Assembly: GCA_017302655.1 (NCBI GenBank)
Contig: JAFLDE010000020.1
Span: 1-56,773, forward strand
Reading direction: 5' to 3'
Source of the DNA: Burkholderiales bacterium
Lineage (GTDB): Bacteria > Pseudomonadota > Gammaproteobacteria > Burkholderiales > Burkholderiaceae_C
DNA length: 56,773 nucleotides
The position numbers were made by a program, and so were the translations under genes. Below the pieces are notes generated by a model. That model was given only the letters and a program-made list of their open reading frames with translations, was not told the origin of the DNA and ran no database searches. This document shows positions 24,249-33,597 of this stretch, piece by piece; the first letter of the stretch is position 1; every line of letters starts with the position of its first letter.

Positions 24249-25628
24249 TCACCGAGCCGCCGGCGCGTCTTGCCGTGGACGCAGCTCCAGCCGCAGCGGC
24301 GCCAGCGGTCGTAACGTCACACGCAGGCGGGGTACCGGTGGTGCGTCGCCGCTGAGCGGGTGCAGGGCGAAGCGCTGCAGCAGTTGCGCCGCGACCAGTT
24401 GCATCTCTTGCATGGCGAAGTGCTGGCCCAAGCACACGCGTGGCCCCACGCCGAAGGGCAGGTAGGCACCGCGCGGCGGAGGCGCTGCGCCCGGCAGGAA
24501 GCGCTGCGGCCGGAACCGCTCGGGCTCGTCCCACAGACTGGGATCGTGGTGCAAGGTGTGCAGGGTGAAGCGCAGCAGCAAGCCAGCAGGCAAGGCCAGG
24601 CCCTGCAGCTGGATGGGTCTCAGCAGCCGGCGCGTGAGCAAGGCTGCAACGGGCGGGTACAGACGCATGGCCTCCTTCAGGCTGGCGTCGAGCCGGGGCA
24701 GCGGGTCCTGACCGCTCGGCGCGCGACCTTGCAGCGTGCCGTCCACCTCCTCCCGCAGGCAACGCTGTTCGGCGGGATGGTTCGCAAGCAGCGCGCTCCA
24801 CCACAGCAGGGCGGTGGCACTGGTCTCATGCCCGGCTTGGAAGCTGACCATGCATTGGTCGCGCAGTTCGGTCTCGCTGAGGGATTCACCGTGATCGCTG
24901 CGTGCCTGGCGCAGACCGGCGGCCAGGCTGCCCGCGCTGGGGTTTGCCAGGCCGTCGCGGATCAGCCCGCGCAGCCGCTTCAGCGCGCTCCGCTTCGCAG
25001 CCTTGCCCGGCAGCGGCAGCCAGTCGGGCAGGGTCACGGGCCAGAACATCTCGCGAAAGCCGGCCTCGCTCAGCGTCTGCACGTCGGCGGCCACCTGCGC
25101 GCCGTCGCGCCCCAGCGCTTGACCGAAGAGGGCGCGCAGCATCACGTCCATGGTGATGCGGCTGAACAGCAGACCCACGTCCTGCACGCCGGCAGCGCTG
25201 CGCAGGTGCGCCTCGGCGGCCTCGCCCATCAGGCCCGCGTAACTTGGTACGCGGCGCGACGAGAAGGCCGGCATCAGCACGCGGCGCAGGCGTTGCCAGC
25301 CCGCGCCTTCGGCCACCAGAACCGACTGCCCCATCACTTCGGCGAACACCTCTGGCCCCCGCTCCCAGCGGACCAAGGCCTCGTGGTGCTCGACCAGCAG
25401 TTCGCGCAGCAGGGCGGGGTCGTACACGTCGAGCATGCGCTCGCGCACGACCTGCGTGCGCACCAGGGTGCCGTGCGTGCGCCGCAGTCCTTCGGCCTGA
25501 CCCAGGTAGTCCCGCGCCATCTCGCGCAGCAGGGGCAAGCCCCACCAGCGGGTTCTGGGGCCGGGCAGGTCTTGCCAGCGGCACACGCTCGGCATGGGCT
25601 TGGCAGTGTCGACATGGGGTGATCGCAT
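24249..25628 (-). CDS. Cytochrome P450
   Basis: About 459 residues if started at the ATG at 25628; ATGs at 25637 and 25595 are alternatives and no Shine-Dalgarno decides. The heme-binding loop is FGVGPRVCLGQHFA with the thiolate Cys399. The I-helix oxygen-activation motif is AGHETSAT and the K-helix ExxR is EAMR. There is no membrane anchor, so it is a soluble bacterial P450; the sequence style resembles the CYP4/CYP102-like branch that oxidises fatty acids or alkanes. No ferredoxin or reductase gene is adjacent. It is divergent from an AraC-type regulator that may control it. Confidence 0.9.
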   Translation of the reverse strand: MRSPHVDTAKPMPSVCRWQDLPGPRTRWWGLPLLREMARDYLGQAEGLRRTHGTLVRTQVVRERMLDVYDPALLRELLVEHHEALVRWERGPEVFAEVMGQSVLVAEGAGWQRLRRVLMPAFSSRRVPSYAGLMGEAAEAHLRSAAGVQDVGLLFSRITMDVMLRALFGQALGRDGAQVAADVQTLSEAGFREMFWPVTLPDWLPLPGKAAKRSALKRLRGLIRDGLANPSAGSLAAGLRQARSDHGESLSETELRDQCMVSFQAGHETSATALLWWSALLANHPAEQRCLREEVDGTLQGRAPSGQDPLPRLDASLKEAMRLYPPVAALLTRRLLRPIQLQGLALPAGLLLRFTLHTLHHDPSLWDEPERFRPQRFLPGAAPPPRGAYLPFGVGPRVCLGQHFAMQEMQLVAAQLLQRFALHPLSGDAPPVPRLRVTLRPLAPLRLELRPRQDAPAAR

Positions 25629-25689
25629 GGCGAGCATGCTCGGCCAAGGTCGTCGCCTGCGTCTTGAACGCAGGCGACACTGAGCCGCC

Positions 25690-26541
25690 ATGTCCACTCC
25701 CCTTTGCCCCCAGGCCATCACCCGGCTCTGGCTGCCGCCGCTGAGCCTGGCCGGGTGCCTGCGCGCCGGGCTGCTGCGCGACACCCGGGCTTGCGACACG
25801 CCGCCGCTGGACAACCACTGGCCGGCTTCCCCCTACGTGACGATCTATCTGTTCATGCAGGGTCAGGGCCGTTGGATGGAGGCGCCGGGCTTCCTGCCTC
25901 GGCCTCCCGACTTTGCGCTGCAGCCCCTGATGGTCGGTGGGCCGTTTGCAGGTCCGGTGCGCACGCTCAACGACGGCGCGGTGCATGGCCTCATGCTTTC
26001 CTTTCTGCCGGATGCCTTCGCGGCCCTGACCGGGTTGCCGCCCGAAGCCCTGCGCAACCGCTGCGAGCCGGCCACCGCGCGGCTGCCGGCGGACTGGCTC
26101 GACTGGCTGCAGCGTCTGCAGCAGATGGCCGACGACGACGCGCGCCTGGCCGAGGTGGAGTGCTTCCTGTCGCCCCGTTGGCAGGCCCTGGCCTGGACGC
26201 GCCCGGCCGGGCAGCGCTTCAGCGACTGGACGGAGGCCCTGGCCGTGCGCGCGGCTGGCAGTGCCAGCGGCCGCAGCCTTCGTCAGTTCGAACGCCGCGT
26301 GAAGGCCTGGGCGGGGGTGCCGCTGCGCGAGTTGCGCGGCGCCTCGCGCGCCGAGAACGCCTTCCTGCAGGCGGTGGCGGCGGGCGGACCGGCCTGGAGC
26401 GAACTGGCCCTGGATCAGGGCTACGCCGACCAGTCGCACCTCTGTCGCGAAACACGGCGGCTGACCGGTTTCAGCCCGTCCGACTTGCGCCGCCGCATCG
26501 ACACCGACGAGAGCTTCTGGGCTTACCGCGTTTGGCGTTAG
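25690..26541 (+). CDS. AraC-family transcriptional regulator
   Basis: 283 residues. The N-terminal ~180 residues are a sensor domain of the kind that starts with a cupin-like strand region (YVTIYLFMQGQGRWM). The C-terminal ~90 residues are the AraC HTH: RSLRQFERRVKAWAGVPLRE (first helix-turn-helix) and LALDQGYADQSHLCRETRRL followed by TGFSPSDLRR, the classical second HTH and AraC signature. It is divergent from the P450, with about 60 bp between the proposed starts. P450 regulation by this protein is inferred from position. Confidence 0.88.
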   Translation: MSTPLCPQAITRLWLPPLSLAGCLRAGLLRDTRACDTPPLDNHWPASPYVTIYLFMQGQGRWMEAPGFLPRPPDFALQPLMVGGPFAGPVRTLNDGAVHGLMLSFLPDAFAALTGLPPEALRNRCEPATARLPADWLDWLQRLQQMADDDARLAEVECFLSPRWQALAWTRPAGQRFSDWTEALAVRAAGSASGRSLRQFERRVKAWAGVPLRELRGASRAENAFLQAVAAGGPAWSELALDQGYADQSHLCRETRRLTGFSPSDLRRRIDTDESFWAYRVWR

Positions 26542-26611
26542 AGGCCCTGAGTGGTCGCGCTGCGCCGAGAATTCCGAATCTTTGCTTTGGCCAAATTACA
26601 GGAGCCCCGTC

Positions 26612-27790
26612 ATGTCCGACCCCATCGTCATCGTTTCCGCCGCGCGCACGCCCATCGGGGGCTTGCTGGGTGATTTCGCCGGCCTAGCCGCCTGGGAGCT
26701 GGGCGCGGTGGCCATTCGTGCCGCCGTGGAGCGCGCTGGCGTGCCCGGGGCCGATGTCGACGAGGTGTTGATGGGCAACTGCCTGATGGCCGGCCAGGGT
26801 CAGGCCCCGGCGCGTCAAGCCCTGCGCAAGGCCGGCCTGCCCGACAGCGCCGGTGCCGTGACCCTTTCCAAGATGTGCGGCTCCGGCATGCGCGCCATGA
26901 TGTTCGGCCACGACATGCTGGTGGCGGGCAGCGCCAGCGTGGTGGTGGCCGGTGGCATGGAGAGCATGACCAACGCGCCGCACCTGATGTTCGCGCGCAA
27001 GGGCGTGAAGTACGGCCTTACCCAGATGTACGACCACATGGCGATGGACGGCCTGGAAGACGCCTACGAACGGGGCAAGGCGATGGGCGTGTTCGCCGAG
27101 CAGTGCGTGAGCCACTACCAGTTCAGCCGCGAGGCCATGGACCAGTTCGCCATCGCCAGCACGCAGCGCGCCAAGGCCGCAAACGAAGACGGCAGCTTCG
27201 ACTGGGAGATGGCGCCGGTGACGCTGTCGAGCCCCAAAGGCGAGACGGTGGTGAAGTTCGACGAGCAGCCCTTCAAGGCCAAGCTGGACAAGATCCCCGG
27301 CCTGAAACCCGCGTTCAAGAAGGACGGCAGCATCACCGCCGCCACCAGCTCCAGCATCTCCGACGGTGCCAGCGCCCTGGTGCTGATGCGCGAAAGCGAA
27401 GCCGCCCGGCGTGGCCTTGCGCCGGTGGCGCGCATCGTCAGCCATGCGGTGCACGCGCGTGCGCCGGAGTGGTTCACCACCGCGCCGGTGGGCGCCATCG
27501 AGCTGGCGCTCAAGAAGGCCAACTGGGACGCCAAGAGCGTGAACCTCTGGGAGGTCAACGAGGCCTTCGCCGCCGTGACCCTGGCGGCCATGACCGAGTT
27601 CAAGCTGCCGCACGAGATCGTCAACGTGCACGGCGGCGCGGTGGCCCTGGGTCACCCCATCGGCGCCAGCGGGGCGCGCATCGTCGTCACCCTGCTCGGG
27701 GCGCTGAAGAAGCGCGGCCTCAAGCGCGGCGTTGCGGCGCTGTGCATCGGCGGGGGCGAGGCCACCGCCCTGTGCGTGGAGATGTGCTGA
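26612..27790 (+). CDS. Acetyl-CoA acetyltransferase (thiolase)
   Basis: 392 residues, the normal thiolase length. CAGGAG eight bases upstream fixes the start at 26612. The catalytic residues are in place: nucleophilic Cys89 (KMCGSGMRA), His348 (ALGHPIGASGAR) and Cys378 (CIGGGEA). The enzyme either condenses two acetyl-CoA or cleaves acetoacetyl-CoA. Genomic setting with SDR and acyl-CoA dehydrogenase genes favours a catabolic role (fatty acid or leucine breakdown), although polyhydroxybutyrate synthesis cannot be excluded. It is the first gene of a plus-strand run to 31128. Confidence 0.92.
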   Translation: MSDPIVIVSAARTPIGGLLGDFAGLAAWELGAVAIRAAVERAGVPGADVDEVLMGNCLMAGQGQAPARQALRKAGLPDSAGAVTLSKMCGSGMRAMMFGHDMLVAGSASVVVAGGMESMTNAPHLMFARKGVKYGLTQMYDHMAMDGLEDAYERGKAMGVFAEQCVSHYQFSREAMDQFAIASTQRAKAANEDGSFDWEMAPVTLSSPKGETVVKFDEQPFKAKLDKIPGLKPAFKKDGSITAATSSSISDGASALVLMRESEAARRGLAPVARIVSHAVHARAPEWFTTAPVGAIELALKKANWDAKSVNLWEVNEAFAAVTLAAMTEFKLPHEIVNVHGGAVALGHPIGASGARIVVTLLGALKKRGLKRGVAALCIGGGEATALCVEMC

Positions 27791-28455
27791 TGCGGGTCCT
27801 GGTCATCGGCGCTTCGCGCGGCATCGGCCTGGAGTTCGTGCGCCAGTACCGCGAGCAAGGGCACGAGGTGACGGCCACGGCGCGCGAAGATGCGGGCCTG
27901 GCACGGCTGCAGGAACTGGGGGCCAAGGCGCTGGCGTTGGATCTGCTGGACGCACGGCAATGCGCGGGCTTGGCCTGGAAGCTGGACGGCGAGCGCTTCG
28001 ATGTGCTCATCCTCAACGCCGGCGTGTACGGCGCTGACAAGGCCGCGCCCAGCCCGCCTACGCAGACCGAGTTCGACCTGGTGATGCACACCAATGTGCT
28101 CGGCCCCATGCGCGTGCTGCCGGCGCTGACCGACTGCCTGGCGCAAGGCGCGAAGCTTGCGCTGCTGTCCAGCCGCATGGGCTCCATCGGCCTGCGCACC
28201 AGCCCCAACGGCTGGCTGTACCGCGCCAGCAAGGCGGCCGCCAATTCGGTGCTGAAGGACGCCAGCATCGCCTTCGGCGGCCGCGCCGTCTGTGTCGCCT
28301 TCCACCCCGGCTGGGTGAAGACCGACATGGGCGGCGGCCAGGCCGAGCTGAGCCCGCTGGATGCGGTGCGCGGCATGCGCGAGGTGCTGGGCAAGCTGCG
28401 CCTGACGGACAACGGCAGCTTCCTGAATCACAACGGCGAACCCATCGCATGGTGA
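27790..28455 (+). CDS. Short-chain dehydrogenase/reductase
   Basis: 221 residues, one base overlapping the thiolase stop (TGATG). The Rossmann motif is VLVIGASRGIGLEF. The NAG motif appears as LILNAGVYGADK, with catalytic Ser in LLSSRMGSIG and YRASK as the Tyr/Lys pair. The end FLNHNGEPIAW and the Pro-Gly region FHPGWVKTDMGG are typical of C-factor/sniffer-like SDRs. The NAD(P) preference and substrate are not clear from the sequence. Confidence 0.88.
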   Translation: MRVLVIGASRGIGLEFVRQYREQGHEVTATAREDAGLARLQELGAKALALDLLDARQCAGLAWKLDGERFDVLILNAGVYGADKAAPSPPTQTEFDLVMHTNVLGPMRVLPALTDCLAQGAKLALLSSRMGSIGLRTSPNGWLYRASKAAANSVLKDASIAFGGRAVCVAFHPGWVKTDMGGGQAELSPLDAVRGMREVLGKLRLTDNGSFLNHNGEPIAW

Positions 28456-28462
28456 TCGCGCG

Positions 28463-28879
28463 GTGAGCCTGAGCGAGACCGAAGTCGAAGCCTTCCTGGC
28501 CGACTACGCGGCCAGTTACGAGCGACTGGATGGCGATGCAGTGGCCGCGCATTGCGGCCTGCCGCTGGCCATCGCGCTGGGTGGGCGGGTGTTCGGATTT
28601 CCAGAGGCCGAGCCGCTGCGCGACAACATGTGCAAGCTATGCGCCGTGTACGCGCAGGCCGGCCTGCAGCGTGCCGCACCGCGTCTGGAGCAGCTCACGC
28701 TGCTGGGCGATCACGACGCCTTCGTGCTCGTGCAGTGGCGGCTCACACGGGCGGACGGGTCGCTCATCCAGGCCTTTCGCACCGGCTACCAGCTGCAGCG
28801 GCAGCAGGGCGAGATGAAGATTCTGTACGTGACCGCCTTCAGTGAAAGCCTGCACGCCATGAGAGAGGCGACGCCATGA
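28463..28879 (+). CDS. NTF2-like protein
   Basis: 138 residues from a GTG at 28463 (seven bases after the SDR stop). The alternating helix/strand pattern (EVEAFLADYAASYERLDGDA; LPLAIALGGRVFGF; DAFVLVQWRLTRADGSLIQA) is that of small NTF2-like/SnoaL folds. No catalytic His/Asp pair is evident. Its stop overlaps the next gene (ATGA), so it belongs to the thiolase-to-acyl-CoA dehydrogenase transcript. Confidence 0.65.
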   Translation: MSLSETEVEAFLADYAASYERLDGDAVAAHCGLPLAIALGGRVFGFPEAEPLRDNMCKLCAVYAQAGLQRAAPRLEQLTLLGDHDAFVLVQWRLTRADGSLIQAFRTGYQLQRQQGEMKILYVTAFSESLHAMREATP

Positions 28880-29982
28880 AACCCTGGGTGCGCCGGCTGC
28901 TCTGGGGTGTGGCCATCGTGCTCGGTCTGCCGCTGCTGCTGGGCTTGCTGTGGCTGTTGCTGAACCGCATCGATGCCGATCCGCAGCCCTGGCCCGAGGC
29001 TCTGGCCCTGCCAGCCAACACCCTGCCGGCCGAGGACAACCCGCTGCTGGACCTGCCGTTGGCGAGCAGCGCCAAGGGCACGCTGGCCTTGGGCGACTGC
29101 AAGGCCGATGCGGACTGTTTCGCGCTCTGGCGCACACGGCTGACGCACCTGGCTGAAGTGCGTGCGGCCAACCCTGAGCTGGGCCTCGCCTGCGAAGCTG
29201 CGGCGGCGCGCGAGGGGCTGCGCTACGAAGACCCGATGCCGGAGCGCATGACGATTTGGGGGCCGAACCCACGTGTCTTTGGGGCGTCGCAGTGCCACAC
29301 CTGGCTGCTCAGCCGCGCCTTGGACGCCCTGGTTGCGGGCGATGCCGCCCAGACCCAACACTGGCTCGTGGGGGCCGACCGTGTGGATCGCGCCGTGCTG
29401 AGTGGCGGGCGCAGCCTGCAGGCGCACAGGGTGGGCTTGGCCAAGTGGCACCAGAAGCTGGCGGTTTTGCACATGGCGGCGCAGCAGCATCCGCAATGGG
29501 CGGCAGCGCTTGCACCGCTGGCCGTGCTCGATGGGCGGCAACTGCTGGCCAGTCAGCAGGCTTGGGTGAGGGTGGAAGCCAACTACGGCCGAGTGGCGGT
29601 CGACAGCATGCGGGTGGACGTCTGCCGGGGGCATGAGGCATCGTGGTTCGCGTGGTGGAGTTGCACGGTGGGTGCACCCGCCGCTCAGCCCGAGTACCTG
29701 ACCCAACGCTTCGCCACCCGCTGGGTGCGCGTGCTGACCATCCTGGGGAACGCCGACAGCCTGCCGTCGGCCTTGCCATCCTTGAACGAAGCCTTGCTCG
29801 ACCACGCGCAGGGCTGGTGGTCGCAGGTGCGGCACACCATCCCGACGATCCTCGACGACGTGGCTCAAACGGCCTGGCCTGGCCAATTCGAGCGCGCTGC
29901 CCGAGTTCTGGCCGATGCCGAGGCCACGCATCGCTGGTTGCTGAACCCGGCCACGCCTCGCCCTGCGATATCCATCCGTTGA
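28876..29982 (+). CDS. Membrane-anchored protein, unknown function
   Basis: 368 residues. One N-terminal membrane span (LLWGVAIVLGLPLLLGLLWL) anchors a ~335-residue periplasmic domain rich in Ala, Leu and Trp, with several cysteines (LGDCKADADCFALW, CEAAAA, SQCHTW, DVCRGH, WSCTVG). The even number of cysteines suggests disulfides, which fits a periplasmic location. No known domain recognised. It is translationally coupled to the NTF2-like gene and lies 15 bp before an acyl-CoA dehydrogenase gene. Confidence 0.65.
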   Translation: MKPWVRRLLWGVAIVLGLPLLLGLLWLLLNRIDADPQPWPEALALPANTLPAEDNPLLDLPLASSAKGTLALGDCKADADCFALWRTRLTHLAEVRAANPELGLACEAAAAREGLRYEDPMPERMTIWGPNPRVFGASQCHTWLLSRALDALVAGDAAQTQHWLVGADRVDRAVLSGGRSLQAHRVGLAKWHQKLAVLHMAAQQHPQWAAALAPLAVLDGRQLLASQQAWVRVEANYGRVAVDSMRVDVCRGHEASWFAWWSCTVGAPAAQPEYLTQRFATRWVRVLTILGNADSLPSALPSLNEALLDHAQGWWSQVRHTIPTILDDVAQTAWPGQFERAARVLADAEATHRWLLNPATPRPAISIR

Positions 29983-29997
29983 ACCGAGACCTCCGCC

Positions 29998-31128
29998 ATG
30001 CTTCTTCCCGAAGATCACCTCGCCGTCCAGGACGCCATCCGCAGCTTCGTGCAGGCTGAAATTGCCCCCCACGCCGCTGCCTGGGACAAGGCGCACCACT
30101 TCCCCGCCGAGCAACTCAAGGGCCTGGCCCAACTCGGCTGCTACGGAGTGGCCGTTCCGCCCGAGTACGACGGCGCGGGCCTGGACTATCTGGCGCTTGC
30201 CGTCATCCTGGAGGAGATCGCTGCCGGCGACGGTGGCACCTCGACCGTGGTCAGTGTCAACAACTGCCCGGTGTGCTCGATCCTGATGGCCTTCGGCAAC
30301 GAGGACCAGAAGCAGCGCTTCCTCAAACCGCTGGCGCGTGGCGACATGCTGGGCGCCTTCTGCCTGACCGAGCCGCACGTGGGTTCGGAGGCCGGCGGCC
30401 TGAAGACCACAGCCGTGCGGGACGGCGACGACTACGTGCTCCATGGTGTCAAGCAGTTCATCACCAGCGGCCAGAACGGCGATGTGGCCATCGTGATGGC
30501 TGTGACCGACAAGGCGGCGGCCAAGCGCGGCATCTCGGCTTTCCTGGTGCCCACGAAGACGCCGGGCTACACGGTCGCGCGCATCGAAGACAAGATGGGC
30601 CAACACTCCAGCGACACGGCCCAGATCCTGTTCGAGAACTGCCGTGTGCCCGCCGCCAACCGGCTGGGCGAAGAAGGGCAGGGGCTGAAGATCGCGCTCA
30701 GTGGCTTGGAGGGCGGGCGCATCGGCATCGCCAGCCAGTCGGTGGGCATGGCGCGTGCGGCCTTTGAATGCGCGCTGGCCTACAGCAAGGAGCGCACGAG
30801 CTTCGGCCAACCCATCTACCAGCACCAGGCGGTGCAGTTCAAGCTGGCCGACATGGCGACGCAGATCGAGGCGGCGCGCCAGCTCATCTGGCACGCGGCC
30901 AGCCTGAAGGACGCCGGCAAGCCCTGCCTGACCGAAGCGGCGATGGCCAAGCTCTTCGCCAGCGAGATGGCCGAGCGCGTGTGTTCGGGCGCCATCCAGG
31001 TGCTGGGCGGCTACGGCTACGTGAGTGACTTCCCGGTTGAGCGCGTCTACCGCGACGTGCGGGTGTGCCAGATCTACGAGGGCACGTCGGAGGTGCAGAA
31101 GATCCTCATCGGCCGCGCGCTCAGCTGA
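29998..31128 (+). CDS. Acyl-CoA dehydrogenase (short-chain/butyryl type)
   Basis: 376 residues. FAD and substrate motifs are [13 protein letters not shown] and FITSGQNGD. The catalytic Glu361 is in [18 protein letters not shown], the position used by short- and medium-chain enzymes, which separates it from the isovaleryl enzyme at 13559. ALEEs such as short-chain, isobutyryl or 2-methylbutyryl-CoA dehydrogenase are all possible; sequence alone does not settle chain preference. Its last 8 bp overlap the end of the convergent diguanylate cyclase gene, with no terminator between them. Confidence 0.9.
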   Translation: MLLPEDHLAVQDAIRSFVQAEIAPHAAAWDKAHHFPAEQLKGLAQLGCYGVAVPPEYDGAGLDYLALAVILEEIAAGDGGTSTVVSVNNCPVCSILMAFGNEDQKQRFLKPLARGDMLGAFCLTEPHVGSEAGGLKTTAVRDGDDYVLHGVKQFITSGQNGDVAIVMAVTDKAAAKRGISAFLVPTKTPGYTVARIEDKMGQHSSDTAQILFENCRVPAANRLGEEGQGLKIALSGLEGGRIGIASQSVGMARAAFECALAYSKERTSFGQPIYQHQAVQFKLADMATQIEAARQLIWHAASLKDAGKPCLTEAAMAKLFASEMAERVCSGAIQVLGGYGYVSDFPVERVYRDVRVCQIYEGTSEVQKILIGRALS

Positions 31129-32266
31129 CCTCGACCCGGTTGCGCCCCTGCGCCTTGGCGCGGTAGAGCGCGGCATCGGCGCGCCTGAGGGCATCTTCGG
31201 GCGCGACATCGTTCTCGTGGGCCATGGTCAGGCCCAAGCTGAAGGTCACCCCCAGTTGGGCCTGCGCGTTGCTGCGCAGGCGCTCGGCCAGCTGAATGGC
31301 GGCCTGCAGGTCGGTGTCGGGCAGCACGACGAGGAACTCTTCGCCACCCATGCGCGCCAGCAGGTCTTCGCCTCGCACCTGCAGTTCCAACAACTCGGCG
31401 GCCTGCTGCAGCAGGCGGTCGCCGGCGGCATGTCCCTGGGTGTCGTTGACGGCCTTGAAGTGATCGAGGTCGATCATCAGCAGGGCCAGCGGCACAGAGC
31501 GACGGCGGTGGCGGCGCCACGCGGTGTCCAGGCGCTCGCTCAGCGCGCGCCGGTTCAGCAACTGCGTGAGCGAGTCGCGCTCGGAGTTGCGCCGCAGCTG
31601 GTGCGTGAGCCTGAGGGCCACCAACTGGATGAATCCAAAGCCGAACATCGCACTGCCGGTCAAGTACAGATAGACCACGCCTTGGTTGTAGCCCGTGTCC
31701 AGATGCAGTTCCTGGGCCTGCTCCCACTGCGTCAGCTGGCGGATGGCCAGAGCCAGCAGCACCAGGCCGATGGTCAGCATGGGCGGCACCAGGCTCCAGG
31801 CGGCGCCGTTGCCGAATTCGCGCCGCAAGGCTGGGGTGATGCTTCGTGCCATCACCAGCATGACCGCCGCCTGGCCGCCGTAGGCCACGGCGGTGCGCAG
31901 CGGCGCCCAGTCGATGCTGGGCGGCACCAGCGCCAGCACCAGCAACGGGGGCAGCACCCAGGCCAGTTGCTCGCGCTCGCTGCAGCCGGTGTGCAGGAAG
32001 CGCTCGACTCCACGGCGCAGCGTCCAGAAGCCAACGAGGGTCACCACATTGACGCCGTTGTAGAGCCACCAGACGCGTTCCTCCTGCAGGCCTCGCTGGC
32101 CGGTGATGAGCAAGCCAATCGAAAGGCAGGCCAGGAAGGCTGCCCAGCGCGAAATGGCGGTGCGTTCCTCGGGCAGAAGGCGCACGGCCAGCCACCAGCC
32201 GATGGCGTTGAGCGCCAATTGGTAACCGGCCAGCCAGATCAGCGGTGCGATGCCCGAGGTGTCCAT
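31121..32266 (-). CDS. Membrane-bound diguanylate cyclase (GGDEF)
   Basis: 381 residues. The first ~200 residues hold about six to seven hydrophobic spans, forming an integral membrane sensor. The C-terminal GGDEF domain begins RDSLTQLLNRRALSERL and contains the substrate motif LLMIDLDHFKAVNDTQGHAA and the active site as RMGGEEFLVVLP. GGEEF is a functional variant of GGDEF, so synthesis of cyclic di-GMP is expected. No RxxD-type inhibitory site is obvious just before the active-site motif. No EAL domain is present. Confidence 0.92.
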   Translation of the reverse strand: MDTSGIAPLIWLAGYQLALNAIGWWLAVRLLPEERTAISRWAAFLACLSIGLLITGQRGLQEERVWWLYNGVNVVTLVGFWTLRRGVERFLHTGCSEREQLAWVLPPLLVLALVPPSIDWAPLRTAVAYGGQAAVMLVMARSITPALRREFGNGAAWSLVPPMLTIGLVLLALAIRQLTQWEQAQELHLDTGYNQGVVYLYLTGSAMFGFGFIQLVALRLTHQLRRNSERDSLTQLLNRRALSERLDTAWRRHRRRSVPLALLMIDLDHFKAVNDTQGHAAGDRLLQQAAELLELQVRGEDLLARMGGEEFLVVLPDTDLQAAIQLAERLRSNAQAQLGVTFSLGLTMAHENDVAPEDALRRADAALYRAKAQGRNRVEVS

Positions 32267-32355
32267 GGGTCCCGCATGCTGCCATGTTCTGCAGGATGGA
32301 CAGGCCGCCCGGCTTGGCGTAGCTTGCCGCCCTTTCCGTTGCAGCCTCGCTTCCC

Positions 32356-33597
32356 ATGCAGACCCAGCTCTACTTCGCCACCAACCGCGGCCACGAAGGT
32401 GCGGATCGATTTGCCCCCGATCGCTACGGCCCGCGCTTCTCCAGCGACGGCATGGAGAACCTGCGTTTCGGGCGTGTGCGCTTTGACGTGGACGAGGCCA
32501 AGGTGCTCGAGCTGCTGGCCCGTCGCCGTGAGCACACCGGCGCCGGTGACGGCGAGGCCCTGCAGGACTACTTTGCGCGCTGCGTGAAGAGCAGCCAGCG
32601 CATCGAGTGCTACCGCGAAAGCATCCCGGACCCCAAGGTGAACGAGACCGCCCAGGGTGCTGCCGTAAAACTCGGCTCGCAAGCGATGTTCGCCGACCTC
32701 CAGGCCGACATGCAGCAGGGCCGCGACCTGCTGGTGCTGGTGCACGGCTTCAACGTGAGCTGGGAGGAGGCGGTGGCCACGGCCGCGGCCTTCGAGGCGG
32801 TGATCAACCGCCACGACCCCCAGCTCGACGCCGGTCAGCCCTTCCAGCCCGTGCGCGTGCTGCTCTTCACTTGGCCCAGCGATGGTTCGGCCCTGCCCTG
32901 GGCCAGCTACAAGAGCGACCGCGCGGATGCGCGCGGCACCTCGGGGGCGCTGGGCCGGGCGCTGCTCAAGCTGCGCGACCAGCTGCACCTGCTGGGCCGC
33001 GAGGTGCGGCAGAAGAGCGTGGAGGTGCAGCAACTGCGTGCGCGCATGGCCGACCGCCCGGCCGCCGAAGTGGAACGCGCGGTGGCGCAGCTGGAGGCCA
33101 CGCAGCTGTGCGGCCAGAAGTTGCACCTGCTCGCGCACTCGATGGGCAATTACGTGCTGCAGAACGCCTTGTCCCGGGTCTACGAATTCAGCCCCGGCAA
33201 CCAGCTGCCGCGCATCTTCGATCACGTCTTTCTCTGTGCCCCCGATGTGGACGACGACGCGCTCGAAGAAGGCGGCGGCCTGGCCCGCGTGCACCAGGTG
33301 GCGCAGGCCGTGGCCGTCTATCACAACCCCGGCGACACGGCGCTGAAGATCAGCGACTACACCAAGGGCAACCCCGACCGCCTGGGCCAGCGCGGCGCCG
33401 CGCGGCCGCAGGCCCTGCACCAGAAGGTCTACCAGGTGGACTGCGCGCCGCTGGTCACCGGGCTCACCCAGCACAGCTACTACACGAACGGGCGGATCGC
33501 CCGCGACATCCGGCTGGCGCTCCAGGGACAGACACCCCTCGCCCGCGGCCTGCGTGCCACCGGTCTGGCACCGAACTGCTGGAGCTTCGTGCGATGA
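32356..33597 (+). CDS. DUF900-type alpha/beta hydrolase
   Basis: 413 residues without a signal peptide. LYFATNRG at the N-terminus and DLLVLVHGFNVSWEEAVATA are typical of DUF900 hydrolases. The nucleophile elbow is LLAHSMGNYVLQNA (Ser262), and the acid/His pair probably lies in FLCAPDVDDDALEEGG and a later His such as in QHSYYTNG. The region between (KLRDQLHLLGREVRQKSVEV) is helical lid-like sequence. Function unknown beyond hydrolase. It overlaps the following DsbA-fold gene as ATGA. Confidence 0.82.
   Translation: MQTQLYFATNRGHEGADRFAPDRYGPRFSSDGMENLRFGRVRFDVDEAKVLELLARRREHTGAGDGEALQDYFARCVKSSQRIECYRESIPDPKVNETAQGAAVKLGSQAMFADLQADMQQGRDLLVLVHGFNVSWEEAVATAAAFEAVINRHDPQLDAGQPFQPVRVLLFTWPSDGSALPWASYKSDRADARGTSGALGRALLKLRDQLHLLGREVRQKSVEVQQLRARMADRPAAEVERAVAQLEATQLCGQKLHLLAHSMGNYVLQNALSRVYEFSPGNQLPRIFDHVFLCAPDVDDDALEEGGGLARVHQVAQAVAVYHNPGDTALKISDYTKGNPDRLGQRGAARPQALHQKVYQVDCAPLVTGLTQHSYYTNGRIARDIRLALQGQTPLARGLRATGLAPNCWSFVR

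Noticed and set aside
26575-26600. TTGGCCAA palindrome before the thiolase as a regulator site
   Set aside because: An 8-bp palindrome is too short to support a specific operator and no second copy was seen at related promoters.
28786-31209. An 807-codon minus-strand open frame opposite the acyl-CoA dehydrogenase and its upstream gene
   Set aside because: Antisense shadow; plus-strand genes there have start/stop overlaps and a clear catalytic motif.
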